Position numbers and translations under genes: made by a program. Positions 1 through 11,700 of a DNA stretch of 64,000 nt are shown here, piece by piece (the stretch's first letter is position 1; each line of letters begins with the position of its first letter). The stretch is from Cyanoderma ruficeps. Its lineage: Eukaryota; Chordata; Aves; Passeriformes; Timaliidae. Where the stretch lies: positions 8,198,334 to 8,262,333 of the forward strand of contig VZDJ01007755.1 of assembly GCA_008694505.1 (NCBI GenBank), read 5' to 3'. The notes under the pieces are model-generated. The model was not told the origin of the DNA. It was given only the letters and a program-made list of their open reading frames with translations, and did not search any database.

Positions 1-178
1 GCCTCAAGATGAAAACAGCATTTATGACTCTTGTTAGGTACAGTTCTCCCAGTAAATAATGCAGGCAAATTCTGGGTTTGTGTATAAAGGTTTTTGGGTA
101 TAAATTTTAACCAGCTCTAACGACAAGTTTTTGCACTGGGGAAAAATATCATACTGATAACACAGTAAATTAATAAAA

Positions 179-330
179 TCATAGAGTTATAGAATATCCA
201 GAGTTGGAAGGGACCCAGAAGGATCATTGAGCCCCAGCTCCTGGCCCTGCATAGGACAGCCCCAAGAGTCACACCATGTGCCTGTCCAAATTCCTCTTGA
301 ACTCTGGCAGGCTTGGGGCTGTGGCCAATT
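179..330 (-). mobile_element. CR1 LINE 3' fragment
   Basis: On the minus strand this ends in the typical CR1 tail (CTCTGGATATTCTATAACTC-like), preceded by the GGGTCCCTTCCAACT and TTGGACAGGCACATGGTGTG-type blocks. It is 5'-truncated near 330. No open reading frame remains. Confidence 0.85.
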
Positions 331-332
331 CA

Positions 333-450
333 TTAATTGGATGACACTGGAAGTCTTTACACAGTAAAGAGTGTGTACAACTGCACATTTATTAATTGGA
401 GGACAATGGAAACAGTTACACTGTAAACTGTGGTGCAAATGCTCAGCTGA
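333..450. repeat. Imperfect 59-bp tandem duplication
   Basis: Two adjacent units both start TTAATTGGA at 333 and 392, then share GACA, TGGAA, TTACAC and GTAAA at matching offsets. Identity is roughly two thirds by eye. It lies directly beyond the truncated end of the CR1 copy. Confidence 0.5.
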
Positions 451-1004
451 GCAGCTGCACATGTCAAGAGGCAGATGATGTAGATGTGGAAGCAAGCTGG
501 TCAGAAAAGCACAGCAGGAGAGGATCTGGAAGAGCTGTCCAAGTTCATCCCACCAAAGGCTGAGGGCGCAGCCATGGCAGTGTTCCATGTCATCCTAGCA
601 GGTAGAGTACTGCATCAATACCTGTGTGTTTGGAGCTGCACCTAGTGTCACTGGAACACTACTTCTTTGACTGATGTTCATTTCTAATTTTTTTTTTTAA
701 TTTTTTATGTGTAAATCCAGGGATTACATCCACAGCTGTTGGGCAGTCAGGAATGCCTTAACAGCACCGTGAACGCCGTGTCTGAACCACAAAGTGTCTG
801 GAACTTTGAGGTGCTGCAGTGGGTACCGCTGGGTACCAGGTATGGCTGCTGCTGCTGCTGCTGTGGCAACTCCAGCGGGTTTGGAGGAGGAGGAGGATTG
901 CACCCACTTGGCAGGCCCCGGGGAAGGAGCGGATGGGAGGTATGTGGTGCTCAAAGCAGGAGGGTGAACAGTGGGTGCTTGGTGCTGGGCGTTGTTTGAT
1001 TTGC
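451..1004. other. Non-coding flank left of the CpG island
   Basis: No gene recognised. It contains a short (GCT)6 run at 845-862 and a (GGA)n run at about 880-896. The open frames here encode Ser/Ala/Gly-rich low-complexity strings caused by these repeats. The 5' exon of TGS1, expected on the minus strand in this general area, is not visible. Confidence 0.5.
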
Positions 1005-1355
1005 AGAAATGGAGACTCAGGGATGGCTTTATCACTCTCTGCAACTCCCTGAGAGGAGGTTGCAGCTGCTTGGAGCTCGGCTTCTTCCCCCAGGCAACCA
1101 GCGACAGTATTAGAGGACACAGTCTCAAGCTGCACCAGAGGAGGTTTGACTGGACATGAGGAGGGATTTCTTCACAGATTAGCCATTGGAATGGGCTGCC
1201 CAGGGGGTGCTGGAGTCCCTGGAGGAGTTTAAGGAAAGGCTGGACATGGCACTCAGTGCTGTGGTCCAGTTGTCACGGTGGTGTTCGACCACAGGCTGGT
1301 CTCGATGATCTCGGAGGTCTTTCCCAGCCCAATCTCCTCTGGAATTCTGCGGTTC
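1005..1355 (+). mobile_element. CR1 LINE 3' fragment abutting the CpG island
   Basis: Contains CR1 3'-end blocks in order: a TCTGCAACTCCCTGAGAGGA-type block, CCAGGCAACCAGCGACAG, TCTCAAGCTGCACCAG, GGAATGGGCTGCCCAGG, GTGGTGTTCGACC and CTCGATGATCTCGGAGGTC. The tail has decayed to AATTCTGCGGTTC. The GC-rich promoter begins within a few bases of its 3' end. Confidence 0.88.
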
Positions 1356-1359
1356 AGGG

Positions 1360-1830
1360 CTCCCGCTCTGCCCGCCCGCGCCGCCAGGAGGCACCCTCCG
1401 CCCCTGCCACCCCGCCCCTCCCGCTCGCGGCGAACGCGCGTCCCCTGGCGGCGCTCAGCCCCCTGCAGCTGCGGCGGAAGCGGCGGGCGGTGCGTGCCGG
1501 ACGCGGGTCCGGGCGGCTGCCGCGCCCCGGCGGCGCGGAGTTCCCCGCTCGCTTGCGCGCCCCCGCCGCCGCCCCCGCTCCGCAGGCCGCCCGCCCGCCC
1601 CCGCCCCGCCGCCGGGAGCCGCCCCGGCCCGGCCGCCCTGCGGGCACCCGGCCTCCGCGGGGGCGGCGGGCGGAGAGTAAAACCGGGCCCCGGCAGGGAC
1701 GTGGGGCTGGAGCCGGACCCGCCGCCGCCAGGGCAAGGTGAGCGGGCGCCGCTGGGCGGGTGGAGGGGCCCGGCCCCGCCGCCGCCCCGCAGGTGCCTGG
1801 ACGGGAGGTGGCTTGCCGTGGTGGCCTTGT
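1360..1830. promoter_or_regulatory. CpG island promoter of TMEM68
   Basis: This block is very rich in G+C and unmethylated-type CpG, in sharp contrast to the AT-rich DNA on both sides. It has several GC-box (CCGCCC-type) sites and an ETS-like CGGAAG at about 1475. There is no obvious TATA or CCAAT box, which fits a housekeeping promoter with dispersed start sites. It covers the predicted TMEM68 exon 1 and its donor. In other vertebrates this island is shared with TGS1 in the divergent direction, but no TGS1 first exon was recognised on the minus strand here. The long overlapping open frames in the island follow from its GC content and are not genes. Confidence 0.85.
1500..1737 (+). other. TMEM68: TMEM68 untranslated exon 1 (5' end approximate)
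   Basis: A CpG-rich segment ends in CAAG followed by GTGAGC at 1738, a near-consensus splice donor. It is the only convincing donor in the CpG island ahead of the exon carrying the start codon at 5371. The exon would be 5' UTR only, since the ATG lies just inside exon 2. The transcription start cannot be placed from sequence, so 1500 is a nominal boundary inside the GC-rich block. Confidence 0.6.
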
Positions 1831-4800
1831 CACCGCCGAGCTTGGGGCCTTGCTTTGATCACGCGCGATGGGAGTCGGGGGCGCTTCGTGGGTAGCTGGG
1901 CCGGGGCTGTGTCCTTCTTGTCAGGAAAGCGAGCCTCGACCCCCTCCATCCGCCTGGAGAAGGGACTGACCAGCCGGCGCAGAAGGCAGCCCACTGCCTG
2001 TGCCATAACAAGAGCTAAAACACACTCTAAATTCTAGAGTCTCTCCTGTCGCAGCTGACATTAGCAGGATTAACAGGGTCTTCTGGTGTTTTTCGTTTAT
2101 TTGAGGGGTTTTTTTGTGTGCTTGTGGTGGCAGTGTTAATTCTGGTAGAAACGCCCTCCGTAGCCGTGTGTTTCCCTTGGCAGGGACGGTGTAGCTGCTG
2201 CTTTGCAGCGTCTTTCTAGTTTGGAAACAGTAGGATGTTCTCCAGAGGTTTCATTTAGACATTGCATATGCATGTGAGATCGTGCTGTGTGTCGTTTACA
2301 GCGGAGTGCGTTGCTGTCCGCAATCGCTCCTTCTATCGTGATCACTAGGGTATCAGTTATCCCAACATCTGCTGACTGCAGCTGAAGGCCTCTGTTGCAG
2401 TTTAGTTAAGGACTTTTCTGGGTCATGTGCTAGAAGTCAGTGAAGGGAATTGTGTGTTAGCCCTGTTTCCACATCATAGAGCCTGAAGTGTAAGCACAAG
2501 TCGGTGTACACTGTCATTAGTCAAATGAGAAATTGCGTGTGTGTGAACTTAGTGAAAAATGTAAGCTGCTGTATGAGCAAGTTAGAACTTTAAGAATGTG
2601 TATTTTGAACTGCTCATCCGCAAGCTGGAACAGAGCACTGCCGTTATCTGTTAGTAGCACTTAAGAACTATGTTGAACCTGTGTTCAGTGTGGAACTCTT
2701 GGGCTTTTTTGGATTATAATCTGCCTTCCCTTCCTCACTACCATGGTACCCACATTGTGATGACCTTACTGCTGCTCTTAATGAGTGATTATAGAGGGAG
2801 AAACAGAACCATGGCAAAGGGACGGGAGGCAACAGACACAAGGTGTAGTAAGGGGAACTCTGGAATAGAATAAAGAAAAACATTTGCACCATGAAGGTAT
2901 TCAAGCACTGGATTAGGGGCCTGAAGAAGCTGTGGGATCTCCATCCATGGAGATACTACAACCTGGGCTGGACATGTGATTGAACAACCTGATTTAAAGT
3001 GGTTAGTTAGGAAGAGGTTGGACAGTATAAATTCTGATATAAATTATCCTGTGATGCTCTTCAAGATGAGGAAGCAGCATTTTTCAGGGTAGAGTTGGCT
3101 GTTCCTAAGGGAAGGCAGTGTTGTAACTCTTACCTCTGTGGCTGGCAGTACAGAAGATGTTAGATCTTAATTTCTGTTGCAGGTTACTGCACAGATATGC
3201 AAGTAAACTTTAAAAACTGTGGTGATTGCATTTGAGGTATTGCATTGAACGTTACGGGCAAAAGGACACGTGGTATTTTGCAAGACTGCCATGTGTGAAT
3301 GCGCATAAATTTACTGGATGGAGGATTTGGGGTTTGAGGAAAGCCATAAACAATTAAAAATATATAATAAGTGGGAGAGAATAGCTGTAAGTGTTCTTTT
3401 AAGCTACATAATTACCTCTCAGTTTTGATAAAATGCTTCTGTGCCATAACTCAAGCTCCATATTGTTCTCTAGGTAGTAGGTGGAGTCTTTGGAGAAGTC
3501 CAGGCATAACAATCTGGTAAACATTGTGGTGTTGAATGCTAATCCTAAATCTTGCTTGGTCTCACAAGATGTGTTTCTTATACTTGCTGTGGGTGTTTGC
3601 TGCCTGACAGGTTCTGGAGCTCTGGCAACTGGAATGAAAAAGAGCTTTCTCTTGCTCTCCCACACACTCTCTCTCCCATTCTTTCCCCCTAATTCACACC
3701 CCAAAGACAGGTGCATGAAATCAGTGAAGGGCACTTTATAAACACAGCTGCTGATGTGCTTATATGTGGCAGGAGAGAAATCAGCTGCCTGTCATGCTGT
3801 CCTCAAGAATATGCTGAGGAGCAAAATGTTGTAAGCCTGAATTAGTTTGGAACAGGCATGGACTGACTGTAGGAGCAAAGATCAGTTTTCTTCTCATTAA
3901 TAGGAGTTATCTTGAGTAATACGGGTAGAGGCCAATTTGCAAAACCAAAGGATAAGGGACATCCTTGTTCTGTCAGAATGTGAGGGAAAATTGAGATAGG
4001 AAAATAAGTGAAATGAGTTCTGCTCTTGTATGTGTTTCAATGTTCCTTAGTGAATGTGGAGTAAAATTGATCTGCTTTGTAATTCTTATTGTCGCTGGTG
4101 TTCTGAAAGTGATACTATCTTCTGTATTTCAGTTTCTTGTTTCTTGCAAAAACAGGGCAAGGGTAAAAATAATGATAGACATACATGTCTGTCTAGGCAT
4201 AGGAGCTTTGCAGTCATACCTGCTGTAAGTCACGTTCTAATAAACAAAACACAGCAACTTCAAGTTTGGATTCTTTTCATTCTTAGCAATACAGTTCTTA
4301 ATCCGTTCTTAATCTTAATTTCTCTCTACAAGGCTGTTTTACAGTTGCAACATTTTTTTCTTCTTGGTCCTGAACTAGCAGAACTTGTTATATTGACTGA
4401 CCAGTTTTTTCTAACCTAGAATAATTTTTGTACCCAGAGGTATTAGGTTTGTTGTTCAAGCACTGTAGCTAAAATAGCCAAGCATTCAGGCTGTCCTGTG
4501 TTTGTCAGGTAAAGTGAATAGCAAGTTGTCCCCTAAGTTGTACAAAGCTAAGGAAAAAAGGTGTTGCTCCACAGTTATAGTAAGCCTGAAATTGCAGACT
4601 TCTGTGGGTTGGTAACTTTTTAGAAGGTGGCATTGGAATGGAGAGATTGTTATACATAGACACAGTAAAGCCAGAGCTGTTAAAACTCCACAGTTTTACT
4701 CTACGCTACTTTAAAACTCTACTTTTGTGATTTTTTTTTTCCTTGTCCTTTCTGCTGCCTCTTAGTGTTGTGCTCTGGGTTTTGACATTTTGCTATCAGT

Positions 4801-5370
4801 AAATTTCTGGGTACAAATGAAGGACTTTCCAGGGCTTTTCTTATTTGAGAGTCTTCTTCTGGAGTTATCCTGTGGTTGTAGTGAGTGGAATTGTTCAGTA
4901 GGTTTTCCTTAAAGCACTGCATTTGAGATTGTGCTGTTTCCTGTTGTAGTTAGTGCTTGAGAGAAGGTTTTATTTTACTGTAACAATAAATTAGACGAAT
5001 CAATACAGCTGTCTGAAATTCAAAAATGCAGTATTAGTTGGTATTGGTAACAGTATAGATGTTCTGGGTCTGTGCAAGTTGAGCAGTTTTCAGTGAGATA
5101 AAATCCTAGCTTGAAATTAAGCAAGTGCACTATCTTTGTCCATTAGAATTGTCAGCATTTCCAGTACACAAAAGAAAAGGGCTGTAAAGGTCAAGTAAAA
5201 GTTTTGCTGTGTGAACTGTTATGTTTCTAATAGGTGCTGCTGGTATGTGGGGTAGGTGGTATATGAATAAAAAGCATCAGAAAGGTTTATTATATGATTA
5301 AACAGTATAGGCAGATCTATCTTTTTGGAAGATTTATTAACGTATTTTTCTAAAATTTTATTTTAAACAG
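1738..5370 (+). other. TMEM68: TMEM68 intron 1
   Basis: A 3.6-kb intron running from the CpG island donor to the acceptor TTTTAAACAG. The first few hundred bases stay GC-rich and the rest is AT-rich. It contains one CR1 3' fragment near 2900-3060. I see no other exon or RNA gene in it. Confidence 0.6.
2898..3060 (+). mobile_element. CR1 LINE 3' fragment
   Basis: Carries the block order typical of CR1 3' ends: CTGTGGGATCTCCATCC, GGAGATACTACAA, CTGGACATG, CAACCTGAT, GAGGTTGGAC and a CCTGTGATGCTC tail. It is heavily mutated and lies in TMEM68 intron 1. Confidence 0.7.
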
Positions 5371-5701
5371 GAGATGACAGCTGGAAATGAATCCTGTACT
5401 GCAGGACTGACATCTATGTCCTACTTAACTTGCCTGACTTACATTCTGGAAGAATGGACTGGTGTGGAGGATATTGGAGATTATCTGAGTTATGCATTCT
5501 ACATTTTATGGTTGCTTTTTCCACTTGTCGTAGTCTTTGTACTTCCAGGAGTTCTCATCATTCTCTTCTATGTTTCCATTCTCTGGCTTCATATTTATAA
5601 AAGGAAGAATGAAATAAAGGAAGCTTATTCCCATGATGCTTGGATAGGTGCTACAGAAGTGTTGGCGACCTTATGGGATGGGCATGGAAGATTATGGCAT
5701 G
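5371..5701 (+). CDS. TMEM68: TMEM68 exon 2 with start codon (coding from 5374)
   Basis: The acceptor AAACAG ends at 5370 and the ATG is at 5374. The exon encodes residues 1-109 and one base of Gly110. It begins MTAGNESC with an N-linked-type NES sequon at residue 5, followed by an acidic stretch (residues 26-36) and the two-pass hydrophobic hairpin (about 43-75). The tail ends DGHGRLWH before the donor GTGAGTG at 5702. The open frame continues eight bases into the intron and then stops, which confirms that the donor is needed. Confidence 0.93.
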
Positions 5702-8700
5702 GTGAGTGAGATCTGACCTCTCATCAAAAACTTCTGAAACTCTTACTCCTGATTTAGCTTTCAAGCTTATCAATATATGCCTGATCATTGCTGCTGGTGC
5801 ATGCCGATTCAGGCCAGGGTTTTTTTCTGTCTTATGAGTGACTGTCAATGGTGCTTGAGACAAAAAAAAAAGGCATTGAGACTTTTTTGAATGTAAGTCT
5901 TTTGTCTCATGCATTTATTCCTTTGCTGCTATAAAAAGAGATCTCTCTTCTGGTTAAATATGTGCGCAATTTTTTAAATTGCCTTTTCTTCCATTTTTTG
6001 CTTTTTATAACAATTTCTGGATTTCCTCATTTGAAGAAGACCTGAAATGTGTTTTGTGTTAAAAAACTAGATCAATTAACTGTATTGTTTCAGGGTCAAT
6101 ATATGAAGACTGGAAGTTAAATGCCCATTCCCTGACAGCTAGTATGTCAGCCAGCACGTTAGTGTAATTTAATTGCACTGAACCAGTCTTCCATAAAATG
6201 CCAAATGATGGCTAAAAGGAGCAGTTAGTTGCTTCTTGAAATTAACTTCAGAGCCTGACACTGTTACAGAACTCTACTTTTTTATTTGTCTTTGTATTTT
6301 GGACAACTATTTTCTCTACTAGAATGTCAAAACTAAGGGCCCTGTTTTTTGTCCTTCTGGTATTATTTCTTTATAAAGACAGACTTAATAAATGATTTGG
6401 CTTTTCTCTCTAAGGAAATCATAAGTCTTTTTCAGAGCCATTCAGTCTAGATGCAGCTAAAGGAGAAAGAGATACTTAAGAGCAATTTACATATAGAATA
6501 AATCCTTCTTGAAAATCATCTCTATTTGTTCTCTAGTCAAAGGGAAGTGGGTTCTGAAGGCATTGATAACCAGATGGTGCAGCAGCTGTATCAGATAGGC
6601 TTTGTAAGAGTAAGATGTAACTTTCAAATCTAGGAAAGTACACTACATCAAAATCAACAGCTACCTCAAAGACCTTAAAATGCTCACTTCACAATAAAAA
6701 GCTATTTACTTTTTTTCACAAGAAAATTATTTTTTAAGGCCTTGACTCTTTTAATCCTTAGTAAGTTTTTCTTTTTATAAGGTCTGACATTTTATTCATG
6801 CAAGAAAATTCTTACCCAGTCCCTCATTGGCAGCTGTGACTTTTTTCTGCCCTGCCAGCTGCTTCCCTCTTATCTGCATGCTTGTCTTGCTAAAGAATGA
6901 AATGTTTTCTAATTATTTTTCCACCACTTGCCTCATCAGGGTATCCTAAGAAGAACTTTCAATCCTGAGATCTGACTGAATTTTTAAAAAAGGAAAAAAG
7001 AAAGAGAAAAAAGAAAAAAGCAACCCCACAACCAAAACGCCACATTGGTACCTGTAACTTTGCATGTATTATGCCAGTGCCATGTGTGTTAGTTGGCTGG
7101 CATGGAGCACAGTTAGTGGTCCCTTGGGGTGGGACAGATAATACACTTGCAATGTGTTGCAGGTCCATAGGTGTACAAAGTAAAATAGAGGGAGAAGAGC
7201 CCAGAGTATCTTCAGAATTCAATTAGTGGAATAGGAATTGCAGACCTGATTAACTTTGGAAGAAGTGACAGCATTTGGTTGAGGGGTTTTTTTTGGATGT
7301 TTTCTTTTTTGCTTATTTTATTTTAAAAAAGATACTGTAACAGGACTACTGGGTGTTTAATGAATATGTTCAATACTGATTCATTTTGGCATTTTGTGTT
7401 AATTAAATATATTCTGCACTGTAATGAATAGAAATTTGAGATCAGGAAGAAGCTTATGTGTGTTTATGTATTTTTCAGCTAGGCATATGTAGTCCCAACT
7501 AGCTTTTAGTGATGGAAAGCTGGAACAGGTATAACTTGGAGAGAAGTAGCAAAGACAAGCTTCATATCCTGGAGTAAAAGGAGACATAAAAATGGGTGCT
7601 GTCATGTCAAATCTTCTAAAACAGTCACTGGTGGCAATAATAGCTTGAAATAGTTGTTTCACCACTCCAGTCTGTATTTTGATTTCTCTTGAATGATTGA
7701 TTCAGAGGCCTTTCCAGCCTTGAAAACAGTGAACTGAAAAAAGAAGGATAAATTATACAGTTTGAGATAGTGAGACTGGGTGTTTTGTTTTAATATTGGG
7801 GTTTTTTTTGCTGTTTCTCAAAGTGTGGTGTCTTAAATGAAGCTTGTATTCTCTGTGAAGCAACTTATACTTCCTGTAGATGCTGCAAGTTACCTCTTGA
7901 CTTATTATTGGTCACTTTGTTCTTACCGCTTCTCAATCCATGTTAGTTTCAGTTTGCCAGCTTGCTGCCAGCTAGTTTCTTTGGGGTAGAATTGTATAAA
8001 AATTTAATATCTGTTACATTTTTAACTCCTAACAGGTTATGAGCTTCATGGTGTCGAAAATATTCCTGAAGGACCAGGACTGGTTGTGTTTTATCATGGA
8101 GCCACTCCCATTGATTATATTTATTTCTCAGCTAGACTTCATATAATGAAGAAGAGGCGCTGCAGAGTAGTAGCTGATCATTTTGTCTTTAGATTACCAG
8201 GTAATGTACTTCATTATAAAAAAAGCAGTTTTGGAATTTTTATTTTAATTTTTAATTGTGTAATTAATAAAAATTGTGTTGCAGGAACACAGCTTTCAGA
8301 ACAGACATTCCAGCAAAGTTAGTGAAGGTTTTGAAACAGAGCGTGTTCTTTACAAACAAGAATGAGACTGGCCTATGCAAGGATGGGACATAGTCCTGTT
8401 TGGGCAACACCTTCCAATGATTCTAGAGAGTTTAGAAACAAAGAGAAGGAGGTTGTAGGAGAAGCAGTGTTCTCTGTATTAATCATTAGCAAAGATTTCA
8501 ATAAGATGTTTCTTTTTCATTAATATAGGCAGAATGAGTGGTGCGGACTGACTAAGAATTAAACTGTTTGGAACAAATGCCCTATGAGTTAAGAATACTA
8601 GTCTGGAGAGACAATGTATTTTCTTATCCCACCCAGCTCTTACCCAGTTGAGGATGGTGGGCAGTGGAACTTGTCCCCAGGAGGAGTGTTTCGAGTGGAA

Positions 8701-11700
8701 TCTGTTTTGGAGGAAAGCTAGAGAGGTGTTCAGCATGTTTGTGTGAAACATGAGGTGAAGAAGGTAGAAAATGAAAAATATGTTTAGGGCAAGATTTTGG
8801 CTGGACAGCCTAGTGAAATGAACTGCCAATTGGTGAAATTAATTATGTGAGGGTTTTTTGGATTTTTTTTTTGTCTGTATGAAGTACAGTAGTACCTACT
8901 TTCTTTCCCAAGTTTGGTTTGTGATTAAAGGCCTGTCAATTCACAAAATGAATTACAAGGAGCATTCTGTAGCATACTGGTGCTGTTAGTGGAACCAACT
9001 CATATTAGAAAACTGTCTTTTTGTCAGTATAGATTTATTCAGCCTTGGTCCCTGAAAAGAAGGTTTTCATACTGATCACAGTATGACTTTGCCTCTACAA
9101 CTGCTTTTGCAAACAGATTCATTTGTCAATGGTTATCAAATTTTTGCATACAGATTACAAATTTAACCTACTTCATGGTGCAGATTTGGTGCCATATTGT
9201 ATCTATATAGCCACAGTTGTTTATCAAATTATGTTTTACTCCTTTTCCTGCTTTAAAATAAGGCTCTAAGTGTGAGTATACTTATGAATCCCACAAATAT
9301 TGTTCAGTAGCATTGCAGAAACATCTTGCTGAATGGCTGATCTTGAAGAACTGGTTTCAGCAGAACAACATCTAGCTAACAGCTACAGGCATTCCTCAGG
9401 GATTGATACTGAGGCCACTGCTGCTTAGTCTTTTTGTAGTACCCCTGGATGAGGGGCTGCAGCATGCACAGGAAATTCATTGATGATACCAAGCTGGGAG
9501 AACTATTGATATACTGGGCATTAAAGCTTGTTCTCAGTGACTTCATAGAATTCAACTGGCAGAAATATGAAGAACAGCAAAAGCAAATGTGGAGCTGTGT
9601 GTCTGAGATGAAGCAATTCTGTGCACCAGTACTCTGGATAAAAGGAGGCTTTGCAGGAAAGGTCTTAGGATTCTAGTGGACAACAAGTTGAATGTGAGTT
9701 GGCAGTGTGCCCTTACAGCAAAGAAGATGAACTGCATGATGAACTTTTCTTAGCATGAATGTAGCCACTGGGTTGAGTGAAGAGGTTTTTTTCCCTTGCC
9801 AGGGCATCTGTACAAGCACATCCTGTGATATGGTGTCCAGTTTTTGTCAGGAGCACACAAAGAGAGGTTGAGAGAACTGTATTTATACGGTCTTTACCAG
9901 ATAAGGGTGGGGGAAGGGACTATTCCTGTCTTCAGCAACCTAGTGGGAGGGTGGGGGGAAGATGGAGTCAGACTCTTCTTGCAGGTGCACAGTAATAGAT
10001 TGAGAAGTAACTGAGACAAGTTGCAACACAGGTAATTTTGATTAGACATGTGGAAAGGTATTTTACCATGAGAGGGATCAGACATCTGAACAGGTTGTTT
10101 AGGCAAGTTGGGAATCTCTATCCCTGCAGACTTTCAAAACTCTGCAGAGTGAGGCTCTGAATAGCCTGATGTGATTTGAGTGGGAGGCTGGACTAGACAA
10201 CCTCCAGAACTTCCAGAATCTACATAATTCTCTTTCTGTGAAGGAATTAAGGCTCTTCAGGGAGACAAGTCCAAAGAGCCCAGAAAATGTGGATTGTTTC
10301 AAAAGGAGCACAGTAATCTATGACTGGCAGCTCAGGTAGATGCTGCTTCTCTTGTGAATCAAACCAGAAAGGCTGCATAATTTTATCCTAATACTAAGGC
10401 TGTCTGATCTTGATTAAGTATTCAGATTAAATTGATTAAATTGGATGCCTTTTCAGAAGACGTTTTAACCAAAAGTTATGCTCAGTGCAGGGGAAATGGG
10501 AAGGGGAGTGCATTTGGGGAGTGTGTTAGACACACATGGATGTGTCAGAATTGTGTCAGTATTAAGCATGCTTTTCTTGCATTTTGGAGGAGAAAGATAT
10601 GAAATACAGTCATGTGAATTCTTTTTTTCCTTCTTTTATAACTGGAGGTTTGCCACAGGGGAAAACAAACCAAATATTCCAGCTTCCTGGTTCCTTTAGA
10701 CTCTTAGCTGTGTACTGCTCAGAAATACATTGACTTCTCTAAGTTTAGGAGAAAGCCTTTTCCCAAAGCATTCAGAGAGGACTGAGATTTCACTTGCGTT
10801 CTTCTCCATCATCCACTGCTATAATATGGGTCATTTTTGCTTCCTAAAGTCATCTGGGAGCCCTCTTTAAAAGGTTGCCTGCTATTTTTTGTAACTAAGA
10901 CAGTCCCTTTCCTGTTTCTGAGGAAAGGAGCTTTGGCTTCTTGTCTGTTACATGCACAAGGTATTGCAAAGTATCTCGTGGACTAGATGCTCTGCAGATG
11001 TATATATGTGATTATCTACAGCTGTGGAAGGGTGGTTTCAGTGGTTCCTCTCTGTCTGGGGTCCTAAATGTCAAGCATGGGAAAATGATGACAACCTTGC
11101 TATCCTGCTACGTGGTAGCTGACAGCCCTGATGTTACAGTCACTGGGGCCAAGATAAAAAAATGCACATAGTGCACAAGTTGAGAGCTGTGTTTTGTGCA
11201 TTGCTGGGTAGTCTCCAAAGGGTTTTCATACACTTCTCCCACCACAATCTTGTGGAAAACAGGAGAAGAGTATATTGGGGCAAAAGGCAGAGTTCAAGTT
11301 GAACAGGGCATAAAATTAAGTTTGAATTTCTTGGTATCTGGAAGAACATGTTCTGAATGGCTGAAAAATTATGTTTAGATACTTTTGAGAGTCATTTTGT
11401 TATTTAAAATGGAAAACCAGATTCTTGGTCCCTTTCATGCAGTGCTACCTGGTACTTAGCCCAGTGTTTCTTCTAACTTTGTGGTGACCTTTGCCTTGGC
11501 CACAGGTACCCTGGCTGTCCTTTCAGGGCTGTTGTGTCAGATTCAGTCTCTCAGCTGCTTTAAGGGAACCAAGTTCTCGTTTGGTACTGAAGTAGAGGTA
11601 CCAATAATACTGCTAGCAAGGCTGTGAAGTACGCTCAGAATGTAAAGCTGATACTAAAAGTCAAGGGAGGAGGTACAGCTGAGAACTTTTGTGAAGACTT

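Noticed and set aside
187..588. Minus-strand open frame of 133 codons
   Set aside because: Part of it is the CR1 tail and the rest has no recognisable domain.
724..1135. Minus-strand frames with Ser or Ala runs
   Set aside because: The runs come from the (GCT)6 and (GGA)n repeats and the adjoining CR1. They do not match TGS1 or any family I know.
1256..1895. Long overlapping open frames on both strands (up to about 205 codons)
   Set aside because: They lie in the CpG island, are Pro/Arg/Ala/Gly-rich in every frame and share no family motif. GC-rich DNA has few stop codons by chance.
8086..8322. Plus-strand open frame of 78 codons
   Set aside because: It is TMEM68 exon 3 read through its donor into intron 3, not a separate gene.
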